Positions 17,811 to 26,765 of a stretch of 64,000 nt of DNA are shown here, piece by piece. The DNA is taken from positions 11,048 through 75,047 of the forward strand of contig JBIOVX010000095.1 in assembly GCA_044868005.1 (NCBI GenBank), in the 5' to 3' direction. A program made the position numbers and the translations under genes. Each line of letters starts with the position of its first letter. Position 1 is the stretch's first letter. Under the pieces are notes generated by a model. That model did no database searches, was not told where the DNA came from, and saw nothing but the letters and a program-made list of their open reading frames with translations. This DNA is from DATARR01 sp044868005 (GTDB taxonomy: Bacteria; Acidobacteriota; Thermoanaerobaculia; Multivoradales; UBA5704).

Positions 17811-18782
17811 TTACGGCAGCTTGGCCCGCCGCTCTTCGGCGGCGGCGGCCGTGGCGGTGCCGGGAAAACGGCGCGCCACCTCGCGGTAGGTCACCCGCGC
17901 CCCCTCGACGTCGCCGAGGCCTTCCAGGCACTGGCCCGCCTTCAGCATGGCGTCCGCCACCTTGTTGCCTTTCGGGTAGCGCTCGACGGTTTCGCGGAAG
18001 GCCGCGAGCGCCCCTTTGAGGTCGTTGCGGGAGTAGCGGCACTCGCCGATCCAGTACTGCGCGTTGTCGGCCAGCTCGCTGGCGGGATTCGCCTGCAGAA
18101 AGCGTTGGAAGCTCGCCTCCGCATCCACGTAATGGCCTTGATAGAAGAGCGTGTAGCCGCGGTCGTAGAGCACCTGGTTGGCGGGCGAGAGCGTCTCGGG
18201 CGCCGGCTCCTCCTCGCCCGGGCTCACGGGTTCGGGCGCCGGGACTGTGGGAGAGGGCCTGGCCGGCGCGGGAGGTGCCGGTGTGGGCGCCGGCGGCGTG
18301 CGCCGGGGAGGCGGCTGCGGCTCGTTCTCCGGCAGCTCGATGTCCACCTCCTCGATCGGCTCGGCGACCGCGGCGGCCGGCTCGCGGCGTGCCGGAGGCG
18401 TCGCCACCGGCGGCCGGACGGGCTCGCGGCGGATCTCCGGCGCCGGCGCGGCTGCCGGCGGCGCGGGCCTGGAAGGCGGCGGCGGAGCGGCCGAGGCCAC
18501 ATTGCCGGTCGCGGCGGGAGTCCGGGTAGGAGCCGGGGTGGAGGACGACTTGGCCGGAGGGCGCGGCGCCGGTCCGCCGTTGCGCGCCTCCAGCTCGGCG
18601 ATCTGCTGGCGGAGCTGGGCCAGCTCGACCTGGTTCATCGCCGCCTCGCGCTGCAGCTCGAGGATGCGCGCCTTGAGCGTCTGGATCTCCTGCTGCTGGG
18701 CGTCGCTCGCGCCAAGGCCGGCGCTCGCGCACCCGGCGGCCAGAAGGCCGAGAGGGACGAGGAGGAAAGCGAATCTTTTCAT
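17811..18782 (-). CDS. CpoB/YbgF-like TPR lipoprotein
   Basis: 323 aa. Lipobox LLAAGC, then a coiled coil at about 25-65 (QEIQTLKARILELQREA, MNQVELAQLRQQIAELEA). A ~110-residue Pro/Ala/Glu-rich linker follows, then a C-terminal TPR region (about 200-320: LYDRGYTLFYQGHYVDAEASF, ADNAQYWIGECRY, KVADAMLKAGQCLEGLGD; each shortened). This is the YbgF/CpoB architecture; CpoB coordinates the Tol-Pal machine with peptidoglycan synthesis. The Tol-Pal genes are not here. E. coli CpoB lacks the long Pro linker and the lipid anchor, so this is a variant. ATG 18782 overlaps the bamD stop (ATGA). Confidence 0.82.
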   Translation of the reverse strand: MKRFAFLLVPLGLLAAGCASAGLGASDAQQQEIQTLKARILELQREAAMNQVELAQLRQQIAELEARNGGPAPRPPAKSSSTPAPTRTPAATGNVASAAPPPPSRPAPPAAAPAPEIRREPVRPPVATPPARREPAAAVAEPIEEVDIELPENEPQPPPRRTPPAPTPAPPAPARPSPTVPAPEPVSPGEEEPAPETLSPANQVLYDRGYTLFYQGHYVDAEASFQRFLQANPASELADNAQYWIGECRYSRNDLKGALAAFRETVERYPKGNKVADAMLKAGQCLEGLGDVEGARVTYREVARRFPGTATAAAAEERRAKLP

Positions 18783-19540
18783 TTTCCGGCTCTCAGCTCC
18801 GTCGGGATCTCCTGAATGAACGGGCTCTGCGGATACTCGGCGCGCAGGCGCTCGAAGGCCTTGCGGGCCTCCTCCGGCTTGTTGCTGTTCTCGTAGGCCA
18901 TGCCGAGATGGAAGAAGACCTTGTCCCTCTCCTTGTAGCGCGGATAGGTGGCCAGCAGGTACTCGAACCGTTCCGCCGCCGCCACCGGCGCGCCGTAGCG
19001 CTGATAGAACCGGCCGATCAGGAACTCGTGCTCGGCGAGGTTCTCCAGCACGGCGTTCATCTGCTCCTGCGACTGCGCCGCGTACTCGCTCGTCGGATAG
19101 ATGCGGATCAGCTCCTCGTAGGCCTCCATGGCCTTGCGGGTGACGTTCTGATCGCGGTCCGGCTTCTCCATCCGCTTGGCCAGGCTGTTGGCGATCTGGA
19201 ACTGCACGTACGCCGACTGCTCGCTGGTGGGGAAGCGGTTGAGGAAGTCGCGATACTTGGCTTCCGCTTGCACGAAGTTGGCCGAGCCGCCCTGGAGGTA
19301 ATAGGTATCGGCGGCGAGCAGCAGGGCCTCGCGGCCGATGGCGGAGTTGGGCTCCACCTCGAAGGCGTGGATGAAGTAGGGCCGGGCGCGTTCGTACTTC
19401 TCGCGCACCAGTTGCTCCTTGCCCTGCGCCAGCGACTCCTCGGCCGAGAGGCGCAGGAGGGGATCGTCGGGCGCTCCGCCGCTACGGCAGCCGGCGAGGG
19501 CCAGGCCGGCAACGGCGAGCAACAACAGGATTCGTTTCAT
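18779..19540 (-). CDS. bamD: Outer membrane assembly lipoprotein BamD
   Basis: 253 aa, normal length. Lipobox ALAGC, then five TPR-like helix pairs. The BamD pattern is seen in LYEKARPYFIHAFE-like (here YERARPYFIHAFEV), YYLQGGSANFVQAEAKYRDFLNRFP (in parts), and LIRIYPTSEYAAQSQEQMNAV (in parts). BamD is the essential lipoprotein of the BAM complex that folds beta-barrels into the outer membrane. Its start overlaps the rpe stop and its stop overlaps the cpoB-like start, so a coupled chain is evident. Confidence 0.9.
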   Translation of the reverse strand: MKRILLLLAVAGLALAGCRSGGAPDDPLLRLSAEESLAQGKEQLVREKYERARPYFIHAFEVEPNSAIGREALLLAADTYYLQGGSANFVQAEAKYRDFLNRFPTSEQSAYVQFQIANSLAKRMEKPDRDQNVTRKAMEAYEELIRIYPTSEYAAQSQEQMNAVLENLAEHEFLIGRFYQRYGAPVAAAERFEYLLATYPRYKERDKVFFHLGMAYENSNKPEEARKAFERLRAEYPQSPFIQEIPTELRAGK

Positions 19541-20199
19541 ACCGTCTCCGGCCGAGCGCGCTCGCGCAGCTCGGACATCATCGCCAGCGGATCGCCGGCC
19601 GCGAAGATCGCGGAGCCTACCACGCAGACGTCCACGCCGGCGGCCACCACCCGGGCCATGTTATCGCGGTCGATTCCACCATCCATCTCAATCTCGATAG
19701 GGGTGCCACTTATTTCGCTCAGCCGCTTCAGCCGGCGCGCCTTGTCGAGAGCTCCGGGCAGGAAAGCCTGGCCGGAGAAGCCGGGATTGACCGACATCAC
19801 GAGGACGTAGTCGAGGCGCGGCAGGGCGTCCACCAGCAGCTCGACCGGCGTCGCCGGGTTCACCGCCACACCGGCTTGCACGCCGGCGCTCCGGATGCGT
19901 TCGAGCAGCCGGTCGAGGTGAGGCGCCGCCTCCCAGTGGACCGCCACGCGGTCGGCGCCGGCGGCGAGATAGTCGTCGAGCAGGCGGTCGGGGTTCGAAA
20001 CCATCAAGTGGAGGTCGAGCGGCAGGCGGGTGCGGCGGCGCAGCGCCTTGACGACGGGCGGACCGATGGTGAGATTGGGCACGAAATGGCCGTCCATCAC
20101 GTCGACGTGCACCAGGTCGGCGCCGCCCTTCTCGCACAGGGCGACTCCGCCGGCGAGATCGGCGAAGTCGGCGGCGATGAGCGACGGCGCGAGCCGCAT
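19537..20199 (-). CDS. rpe: Ribulose-phosphate 3-epimerase
   Basis: 220 aa TIM barrel from ATG 20199. Converts D-ribulose 5-phosphate to D-xylulose 5-phosphate. Motifs: LAPSLIAADFADL, the metal site VHVDVMDGHFVPNLTIGPP (His and Asp), LHLMVSNPD, MSVNPGFSGQAF and EMDGGI. The ATG shares a base with the upstream PASTA-gene stop (TGATG). The open frame extending to 21894 is a shadow. Transketolase, its pathway partner, is encoded at 23607. Confidence 0.96.
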   Translation of the reverse strand: MRLAPSLIAADFADLAGGVALCEKGGADLVHVDVMDGHFVPNLTIGPPVVKALRRRTRLPLDLHLMVSNPDRLLDDYLAAGADRVAVHWEAAPHLDRLLERIRSAGVQAGVAVNPATPVELLVDALPRLDYVLVMSVNPGFSGQAFLPGALDKARRLKRLSEISGTPIEIEMDGGIDRDNMARVVAAGVDVCVVGSAIFAAGDPLAMMSELRERARPETV

Positions 20200-20969
20200 C
20201 AGGGAACGCCTTCCGCCGGCGGCGGCGCGGCCTCCGGCATGTCCGCCGTCGCCACCACCAGCGACACCGCGTCGTCGCGGGTCAGCGGATGGCCGGACAG
20301 CGGGAACTGGCGCAGGATGACGCCGGCCGCCACCCCTTCGTAGCGCTCGAACTTGACGTTGCCGAACTTGAAGCCCAAGCGCTCGAAGTAGGGGCGCACC
20401 TGGTCGTAGTTGCGGTAGACGAGATCGGGCATGACGTAGCGCTCGCCGGGCGCCGCCATGGCCAGCAGCAGGTCCACGCCCGTGGCCGGAGCTACCGAGG
20501 AGCCCGGATCCGGGTCCTGCTGCAGCACCGAGCCGGCGGGCTCGCGCTGGAGGGCGAAGGCGCCGAGGATGCGGCCGAGCGCGAGGCCGCTGCCCGAGAT
20601 GGCGGCCTGGGCGGCGGGGAGCGGCTGGCCGGTGAGGTCCGGCACCTCGACCCGCCGCGGACCGCGCGAGAGGATGATCGTGACGAGGCTCCCTCGCTTG
20701 ACCAGGTCCCGCGGATCCGGATTCTGGCGCGCCACGCGCCCGGCGGCGACTTTGTCGTCGTAGCGAGGCTCTCCCTCGGAGCTGCGGAGCCCCTGGTCGG
20801 CGAGGAGATTGGCGGCGTCCGAGCGCGTCTGGCCGGTGACGTTCGGCACCGCCGTCACGCCGCTGCGCACGAAGAGGCTGAAGGAGGTGTAGGCCGCGAG
20901 GCCGAAAACCAGCAGCATGAAAAGGGCGTAGGCCACCAAACCCAAGCCGCGGAGGAGCCTCGCCAGCAT
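20199..20969 (-). CDS. PASTA-domain membrane protein (no kinase domain)
   Basis: 256 aa from ATG 20969. A short cytoplasmic tail, one transmembrane helix (LVAYALFMLLVFGLAAYTSF) and three PASTA repeats (starts VPNVTGQTRSDAANLL, VPDLTGQPLPAAQAAI, MPDLVYRNYDQVRPYF), then a Pro-rich tail. PASTA domains usually cap Ser/Thr kinases or PBPs and bind wall fragments; here no kinase or transpeptidase is attached. First gene of the chain PASTA-rpe-bamD-cpoB. Divergent from nfo with only 37 bp between the start codons. Confidence 0.9.
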   Translation of the reverse strand: MLARLLRGLGLVAYALFMLLVFGLAAYTSFSLFVRSGVTAVPNVTGQTRSDAANLLADQGLRSSEGEPRYDDKVAAGRVARQNPDPRDLVKRGSLVTIILSRGPRRVEVPDLTGQPLPAAQAAISGSGLALGRILGAFALQREPAGSVLQQDPDPGSSVAPATGVDLLLAMAAPGERYVMPDLVYRNYDQVRPYFERLGFKFGNVKFERYEGVAAGVILRQFPLSGHPLTRDDAVSLVVATADMPEAAPPPAEGVP

Positions 20970-21006
20970 GGGCGGCAGTGTACCAAACGCGGCGATAATC
21001 CCCGCC

Positions 21007-21912
21007 ATGCCGCACCTGCCTCCTCTCGGCGTCCACGTTTCGGTCGCCGGCGGCATGCCGACCGCCATCGAGCGGGCGAGCGAGCTGGGCTGCACCGCCA
21101 TCCAGGTCTTCGTCAAGAACGCCAACCAGTGGCGGGGCCGCGAGGTCGGCGACGAAGAGAGCGCCACGTTCCGTGCCGCCCACGCGGCGAGCCGGGTGGG
21201 GCCTCTCCTCGCTCACGCGAGCTACCTGATCAACCTCTGCGCCACGGATCCGGCGCTGCTCGCACGCTCGCGCCAGGCGCTGGCGGACGAGCTGGCGCGC
21301 TGCGCGCGGCTGGGCGTCGGCGGGCTCGTCGTCCATCCGGGCGCGCATCTCGGCGCGGGAGATGAGGCGGGGATGGACCTCGCGGCAGCCTCGCTCGAGG
21401 CGGTGCTCGCCAGCCTTCCACGGATCCCGGTGCGCCTGCTGCTCGAGAACACCGCCGGCCAGGGCTCCTGCCTCGGCTGGCGTCTGGAGCACCTCGCCGG
21501 CATCCGCCGGCGAGTCTCGGCGAGATGGCGGCGGCGGGTCGGCGTCTGCCTCGACACCTGTCACGCGTTCGCCGCCGGCTACGCCATCCACGATGGCGCC
21601 GGGTATGAGGATTTCCTCGCCGAGATCGAAGAGCGGCTCGGCCTGCCGGCCCTGGGCGCCCTCCATCTCAACGATTCCGTGCGCCCGTTCGCCTCCCGGC
21701 GCGACCGCCACGCGCACATCGGCGAGGGCGAGATCGGGCTCGACGCCTTCGCCCGATTCCTTCACGATCCGCGCCTGCGCGAGGTGCCGATGGTCGTCGA
21801 GACCGAGCCCGGCCGCGGCATGGAAGGCCATCGGCGGGATCTCGCGACGCTGCGCGGGTTGGCGAAGCCGAAGCGACGCTTTGCTGTACCCCAAAGGACT
21901 AAAAGGACCTAA
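21007..21912 (+). CDS. nfo: Deoxyribonuclease IV (AP endonuclease)
   Basis: 301 aa from ATG 21007, where the conserved N-terminus begins (LGVHVSVAGGM). TIM-barrel zinc enzyme that cuts 5' to abasic sites. Metal-site motifs are intact: the His in LVVHPGAHLGAG, Glu in LLLENTAGQG, VCLDTCHAFAAGY, HLNDSVRPFASRRDRHAHIGEG (in parts) and VVETEP. The C-terminal ~12 residues (VPQRTKRT region) enter a low-complexity repeat and look like a degenerate tail. A GATAAT at 20994 sits only 8 nt before the ATG. Confidence 0.94.
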   Translation: MPHLPPLGVHVSVAGGMPTAIERASELGCTAIQVFVKNANQWRGREVGDEESATFRAAHAASRVGPLLAHASYLINLCATDPALLARSRQALADELARCARLGVGGLVVHPGAHLGAGDEAGMDLAAASLEAVLASLPRIPVRLLLENTAGQGSCLGWRLEHLAGIRRRVSARWRRRVGVCLDTCHAFAAGYAIHDGAGYEDFLAEIEERLGLPALGALHLNDSVRPFASRRDRHAHIGEGEIGLDAFARFLHDPRLREVPMVVETEPGRGMEGHRRDLATLRGLAKPKRRFAVPQRTKRT

Positions 21913-21914
21913 GA

Positions 21915-21979
21915 GACACCAGGGACACCAAGGACAGCCCTTCGATGGAGCCTCTTTGGTCCTTGCTGTCCCTGGTGTC
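21915..21979. repeat. Inverted repeat between convergent genes
   Basis: Arms GACACCAGGGAC (21915-21926) and GTCCCTGGTGTC (21968-21979) are perfect reverse complements around a 41-nt loop with further AAGGAC/GTCCTT pairing. It starts right after the nfo stop and ends just before the aldehyde dehydrogenase stop; a bidirectional terminator is possible, though no T-run follows. Confidence 0.6.
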
Positions 21980-21991
21980 CTTGTTGTCCCT

Positions 21992-23353
21992 TTACTTGAC
22001 CCACACCGTCTTGATGTTCACGAACTCGCGGATCCCCACCTCTGAAAGCTCGCGGCCGTAGCCGGAGCGCTTGACGCCGCCGAACGGCAGGCGCGGATCG
22101 GACTTGACGGCGCCGTTGATGAAGACGTTGCCGGAGTCGATCTCCGCGGCCAGCCGTTCGCCGCGCGAAGGATCACCTGTCCACACGCTGGCGCCGAGCC
22201 CGAACGGCGAGCGGTTGGCCAGCTCCACGGCGTGCGCGGCGTCGCGCGCCCGCACCACCGCCGCCACCGGCCCGAAGGTCTCCTCGTCGAAGGCCGCCAT
22301 GCCGGGCTCGACGCCGGTGAGGACCGTCGGCGCGTAGAAGGCGCCGCGCCCCTCCAGCCGGTGCCCGCCCGTGCGCAGCTCGGCTCCCGCGGCGACCGTC
22401 CTCTGCACCTGGTCGTCCAGCGAGTCGAGCAGATCCTCGCGCGCCAGCGGACCTACTTCGGTGTCGCGCTCCATGGGATCGCCCACCTTCAGGCCTTCCA
22501 TGGCGCGGACGAATTCTTCTTCGAAGGGGCCCGCGATCTCGTCCTCGACAATGAAGCGCTTGGCGGCGATGCAGCTCTGGCCGGAGTTGATGGTGCGCGC
22601 CCGCGCCGCCTGGCGCGCCGCCTCACCGGGGTCGACGTCGGCGAGCACGATGAACGGGTCCGAGCCGCCCAGCTCGAGCACGGCCTTCTTCAGGCACCGG
22701 CCGGCCTCGGCCGCCACCTCCATGCCGGCGCGGTCGCTGCCGGTGAGGGTGACGGCGCGGATCGCCGGATGGCCGATGAGGCGCCTGGCGCGCTCGGCGG
22801 AGACCAGCAGCGTCGTCACCACGCCCTCCGGAAAGCCGGCCTCGCGGAACACCGCCTCGATGGCGAGCGCCGAGCCGGGGACGTTCGAAGCGTGCTTGAG
22901 CACCGCCACGTTGCCCGCCATCAAGGCGGGCGCGGCGAAGCGGAAGAACTGCCAGAAGGGGAAGTTCCACGGCATGATGGCCAGCACCGGTCCCAGGGGG
23001 TCGTAGCGGACGAGGCTCCTGGAGGCGTCCGTAGCGACCGTTTCAGTCGCCAGGAATCCAGCGGCGTGCTCGGCGTAGAAATCGCAGACCCAGGCGCACT
23101 TGTCGATCTCCGACTCCGAGGCGGCGATGGGCTTGCCCATCTCCTCGGTCATCAGGCGGGCGAAGTCCGCGGCGCGGTCGCGCAGCAGATCGCCGACGCT
23201 CGTCAGGTGGCGGGCGCGCTCGGCGAAATCGAAGCGGCTCCAGGATTCGAACGCTTGCGCCGCCCGCTCCAATCGCGCGGCGACCTCGCTCTCGTCATGC
23301 TCGGGGACTTCCCGGATCAGCTCTCCAGTGGCGGGATTGACGGCTTTCATCAT
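21992..23353 (-). CDS. NAD(P)-dependent aldehyde (succinate-semialdehyde-type) dehydrogenase
   Basis: About 453 aa. ALDH fold: NPATGELIREVPEH at the start, the oxyanion Asn in MPWNFPFW, LTGSDRAG, Glu in LELGGSDPFIV, the catalytic Cys in NSGQSCIAAKRF and the C-terminal PFGGVKRSGYGREL. The short N-terminus and the SGQSCIAAKR phrase are typical of GabD/Sad-type succinate-semialdehyde dehydrogenases; exact substrate uncertain. The frame also opens at GTG 23359, but ATG 23353/23350 start nearer the fold. The tRNA-Ser gene ends 21 nt upstream on the same strand, and the only clear promoter is that of the tRNA. Confidence 0.92.
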   Translation of the reverse strand: MMKAVNPATGELIREVPEHDESEVAARLERAAQAFESWSRFDFAERARHLTSVGDLLRDRAADFARLMTEEMGKPIAASESEIDKCAWVCDFYAEHAAGFLATETVATDASRSLVRYDPLGPVLAIMPWNFPFWQFFRFAAPALMAGNVAVLKHASNVPGSALAIEAVFREAGFPEGVVTTLLVSAERARRLIGHPAIRAVTLTGSDRAGMEVAAEAGRCLKKAVLELGGSDPFIVLADVDPGEAARQAARARTINSGQSCIAAKRFIVEDEIAGPFEEEFVRAMEGLKVGDPMERDTEVGPLAREDLLDSLDDQVQRTVAAGAELRTGGHRLEGRGAFYAPTVLTGVEPGMAAFDEETFGPVAAVVRARDAAHAVELANRSPFGLGASVWTGDPSRGERLAAEIDSGNVFINGAVKSDPRLPFGGVKRSGYGRELSEVGIREFVNIKTVWVK

Positions 23354-23372
23354 GATCACGACCGCGGGAGGA

Positions 23373-23467
<95 letters not shown>

Positions 23468-23490
23468 GCAGGGGTCCGACAGGAACGCAC

Positions 23491-23519
23491 ATTGTAGAGG
23501 CGCCCCGGCTGCGAGTCAA
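23491..23519 (-). promoter_or_regulatory. Promoter of tRNA-Ser(GCT)
   Basis: On the minus strand: TTGACT (23519-23514), 17-nt GC-rich spacer, TACAAT (23496-23491). Expected start near 23484 leaves a ~17-nt 5' leader before the tRNA. Confidence 0.8.
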
Positions 23520-23606
23520 AGAACAGCGGGGGTCGAGGTTTCATTTCGCGGGAGGGATAAACTACCTACGCCCGCACGAACGCCCTACCGCGGAGGGAGC
23601 GCAGAC

Positions 23607-25628
23607 ATGCCCGAGACAGCCGTGACGCAGGACGTGGACCAGCTCGCCATCAACACCATCCGGTTCCTGGCGGTCGACATGGTCGAGAAGGCGCAGTCGG
23701 GGCATCCCGGCGCGCCGATGGGGCAGGCGCCGCTCGCCTACCTCCTGTGGACGCGCCACCTGCGCCACAACCCGGACAATCCGGACTGGCCCAATCGCGA
23801 CCGCTTCGTCCTCTCCTGCGGCCACGCCTCGGCGCTCCTCTACTCGCTGCTGCACCTCGCCGGTTACGGCCTGCCGATGGAAGAGCTCCAACGCTTCCGC
23901 CAGCTCGGCTCGAAGACGCCGGGGCACCCCGAGCACGAGCTGACGCGCGGCGTCGAGACCACCACCGGCCCGCTCGGCCAGGGGCTCGGCAACTCCGTCG
24001 GTATGGCGATCGCCCAGCGCATGGCCGCCGAGCGCTTCAACCGCGAGGGCTTTCCGGTCATCGATCACGATGTCTGGGTCTTCGCCAGCGACGGCGACAT
24101 GATGGAAGGCGTCTCGCACGAGTCCTGCTCGCTCGCCGGCCACCTCAAGCTCGGCCGCCTCAAGGTCTTCTACGACGCCAACGAGGTGTCGATCGACGGC
24201 CCCACCTCGCTCGCCTTCAGCGAGGACGTGGGCAAGCGCTTCGAGGCCTACGGCTGGCACGTGCTGCGCGTCGCGGACGGCAACGATCTCGACGCGCTGG
24301 AAAAAGCGATCGAGGACGCCAAGGCCGAGACGGAACGGCCGACGCTCGTCGTCGTTCACACCATCATCGGCTACGGCAGCCCCGGCAAGCAGGGCACGGC
24401 CAAGGCCCACGGCGAGCCCCTCGGCAAGGAGGAAGCCGCCGCCGCCAAGCGGACGCTCGGCTGGCCGGAAGAGCCCGCGTTCTACGTGCCGGAAGAAGCG
24501 CGCCAGCCGTTCGAGGAGGCGCGTCAGCGCGGCCGCCAGCTCGAGAAGGACTGGAACGACCTGGTGCGTCGCTACCGCGAGGCCCATCCCGAGATCGCCG
24601 CCGAGCTGGACCGGCGCCTCTCCGGCAAGCTGCCCGAAGGCTGGCAGGATGCGATCCCGGCCTTCACGCCCGGCGACAAGCCCATCGCCACGCGCGCCGC
24701 GTCAGGAAAAGTGCTCAACGGCATCGCGCCCAAGCTGCCGGAGCTCGTCGGCGGCTCGGCGGACCTGACACCGTCGAACAACACGAAGGTCGAAGGATGG
24801 AGCGATTTCTCGGCCGCCAACGCCGAAGGGCTCTACCTCCGCTTCGGCGTGCGCGAGCACGGCATGGGCTCGATCATGAACGGCATCGCCCTCTCGAAGC
24901 TCTGGATTCCCTACGGCGGCACCTTCCTCATCTTCTCGGACTACATGCGTCCGCCGGTGCGCCTGGCCGCGCTGATGAAGCTGCACGTCATCTACGTCTA
25001 CACCCACGATTCGATCTTCCTCGGCGAGGACGGCCCCACGCACCAGCCGATCAGCCAGCTCGCCTCGCTGCGCGCCATCCCCAACCTGACGGTGATCCGT
25101 CCGGCGGACGCCAACGAGACCGCGGAAGCCTGGCGCGTCGCCATCCAGCACCGCCACGGCCCCGTGGCGCTCGCCTTGACTCGTCAGGCTCTCCCTATCC
25201 TGGAAGAGACCGCGAAGAAAGCGAGAGAGGGCCTCCCCCGCGGCGCCTACGTCGTTTCCGATCCCACTGACGGTGAAGCGGAGATCATTCTCATCGCGAC
25301 CGGCTCCGAAGTTTCGCTGGCCCTCGACTCGGCCAAGCAGCACACGGAGAAGGGGATTCGAGCGCGCGTCGTCAGCATGCCCTCCTGGGAGCTGTTTGAC
25401 GAGCAGCCGAAGGAGTATCAGGAGTCCGTCCTACCGCCGGCGATTCGCAAGCGCCTGGCCATCGAAGCCGCCGCCCCGTTCGGTTGGCACAAGTACGTCG
25501 GCCTCGAAGGCCAGATCCACGGCATGGAACGCTTCGGTGCCTCGGCGCCCTATAAGGATCTGGCTAAGGAGTTCGGGTTTACGCCGGAGGTGGTGGTGGA
25601 GCGGGCGGTGAGGATGATGGGGAGATGA
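23607..25628 (+). CDS. tkt: Transketolase
   Basis: 673 aa, full length. Thiamine-diphosphate enzyme of the pentose phosphate pathway. N-terminal TPP domain: GHPGAPMGQAPLAYLLW, GPLGQGLGNSVGMAIAQ, SDGDMMEGVSHE and the Asn in YDANEVSIDG. Pyrimidine-binding domain: catalytic Glu in RFGVREHGMGSI, THDSIFLGEDGPTHQP. The C-terminal domain ends at AVRMMGR. ATG 23607 follows GGAGGGAG. rpe (19537) supplies its xylulose 5-phosphate substrate, but the genes are not in one operon. Confidence 0.97.
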   Translation: MPETAVTQDVDQLAINTIRFLAVDMVEKAQSGHPGAPMGQAPLAYLLWTRHLRHNPDNPDWPNRDRFVLSCGHASALLYSLLHLAGYGLPMEELQRFRQLGSKTPGHPEHELTRGVETTTGPLGQGLGNSVGMAIAQRMAAERFNREGFPVIDHDVWVFASDGDMMEGVSHESCSLAGHLKLGRLKVFYDANEVSIDGPTSLAFSEDVGKRFEAYGWHVLRVADGNDLDALEKAIEDAKAETERPTLVVVHTIIGYGSPGKQGTAKAHGEPLGKEEAAAAKRTLGWPEEPAFYVPEEARQPFEEARQRGRQLEKDWNDLVRRYREAHPEIAAELDRRLSGKLPEGWQDAIPAFTPGDKPIATRAASGKVLNGIAPKLPELVGGSADLTPSNNTKVEGWSDFSAANAEGLYLRFGVREHGMGSIMNGIALSKLWIPYGGTFLIFSDYMRPPVRLAALMKLHVIYVYTHDSIFLGEDGPTHQPISQLASLRAIPNLTVIRPADANETAEAWRVAIQHRHGPVALALTRQALPILEETAKKAREGLPRGAYVVSDPTDGEAEIILIATGSEVSLALDSAKQHTEKGIRARVVSMPSWELFDEQPKEYQESVLPPAIRKRLAIEAAAPFGWHKYVGLEGQIHGMERFGASAPYKDLAKEFGFTPEVVVERAVRMMGR

Positions 25629-25673
25629 GGAATTAACAAGAGCTACGCTTCGGCTAGAACTGGTCAAAGTAAT

Positions 25674-26627
25674 ATGAACCTATACCTCGACAGCAATGTC
25701 TGGCTTTCCTTCTATCACTACTCCAACGATGATCTCGAGCAGCTCCGTAAGGTCGACGTATTGCTTAAGCAGAAGCGACTCACGTTGTTCTTACCCGAAC
25801 AGACCATAAATGAGGTCCGCCGCAATCGCGATGGAAAGATCGCGAGCGCAATCACCCGATTCAAGGTCGACAAACTAGCGGCCGAATTCCCTCGTATTTG
25901 CCAGGATTACGAAGAGTACGACGCAATGAGAAAGGCTATCCGAGAATTTCAGGAAGCCAAAGCTCGACTCTTAGAGCGCCTCACAAACGATTCTACCAAC
26001 GGACTGCTCAAGGCTGACGAAATCATAGCGCAACTCTTTCAAAGAGCCCAGGAAATCCCTATGACAGAGGAGATCCTTGCCCGCGCAAAGCAGCGCAGGG
26101 ATCTGGGCAACCCTCCCGGTAAGGAAGGCTCCTATGGAGACGCGATCAACTGGGAGTGTTTATTGGCCGAGGTGCCACAACAAGAGGATCTCTTCTTCGT
26201 CACCAATGATAGCGATTATTTCTCGAAAATCAGTGAGGATGAGTTCTCGCCCTTCCTTCAATATGAGTGGACGGAGAAGAAGCAATCCAGCCTATTCTGC
26301 TTCTCGCGTCTCTCCACTTTCTTCGGAGACAGATTTCCGGAAATCAGATTCGCGGCCGATCTGGAGAGGGAGCTGCTTATTACGGATCTCACAGAGAGTT
26401 CCTCGTTCGCCAGGACGCGACGCACTTTAAGGCAGCTTGTCGGCTGTTCCGATTTCACACCAGAACAAATCAACGCCATTGTTGACGCAACTCTCTCAAA
26501 CAACCAGATATATTGGATTGCAGGCGATGCAGACATAAATGGCTATCTCAAGAGGCTTGTCGCTGGCCAGGAAGCCATCATCGAGCCTGATAAGCTCGAG
26601 AAGTTCAATCGACTCCTTGTAGGTTAG
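25674..26627 (+). CDS. PIN-domain (DUF4935-type) putative RNase
   Basis: 317 aa. The first ~190 residues form a PIN-like nuclease: Asp6 in LYLDSNVWLSF, Glu in QTINEVRRNR, Asp in GSYGDAINWECLL, and FFVTNDSDYF close the acidic set. This long-insert form with RNxxGK near residue 50 is the DUF4935/PIN_8 layout. The last ~110 residues, ending near KLEKFNRLLVG, are helical and unrecognised. Base composition is far lower in GC than transketolase 45 bp upstream, a sign of transfer. No obvious antitoxin adjoins it. It heads the accessory patch that ends at tRNA-Ser(TGA). Confidence 0.72.
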   Translation: MNLYLDSNVWLSFYHYSNDDLEQLRKVDVLLKQKRLTLFLPEQTINEVRRNRDGKIASAITRFKVDKLAAEFPRICQDYEEYDAMRKAIREFQEAKARLLERLTNDSTNGLLKADEIIAQLFQRAQEIPMTEEILARAKQRRDLGNPPGKEGSYGDAINWECLLAEVPQQEDLFFVTNDSDYFSKISEDEFSPFLQYEWTEKKQSSLFCFSRLSTFFGDRFPEIRFAADLERELLITDLTESSSFARTRRTLRQLVGCSDFTPEQINAIVDATLSNNQIYWIAGDADINGYLKRLVAGQEAIIEPDKLEKFNRLLVG

Positions 26628-26666
26628 GACTTGTAAGAAGTCCGCCGGCGAAGGGATCAGACTGCG

Positions 26667-26759
26667 CGCGCCGAAGGCGCACAGGCATAAAGCCTGGCGC
26701 TTTAGCGCCAGGAACGTGCCACCCCCAACCCCCACAAGCCCCAAAGGGGCGCAGGCAGC
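26667..26759 (-). repeat. Composite palindromic (REP-like) unit 1, inverted
   Basis: Two joined palindromes. A 46-nt part (26667-26712) holds the GCGCCGAAGGCGC and GGCGCTTTAGCGCC hairpins with GGCATAAAGCC between. The second part (26737-26759) is built on AGCCCCAAAGGGGC. Opposite orientation to units 2 and 3. Confidence 0.85.
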
Positions 26760-26765
26760 GGACGC

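Noticed and set aside
20199..20969. Ser/Thr kinase (PknB-type)
   Set aside because: PASTA repeats and a membrane helix are present, but there is no room for and no trace of a kinase domain.
20971..20999. Plus-strand promoter for nfo using GATAAT at 20994
   Set aside because: No -35 match at the right distance; only the -10 is suggestive.
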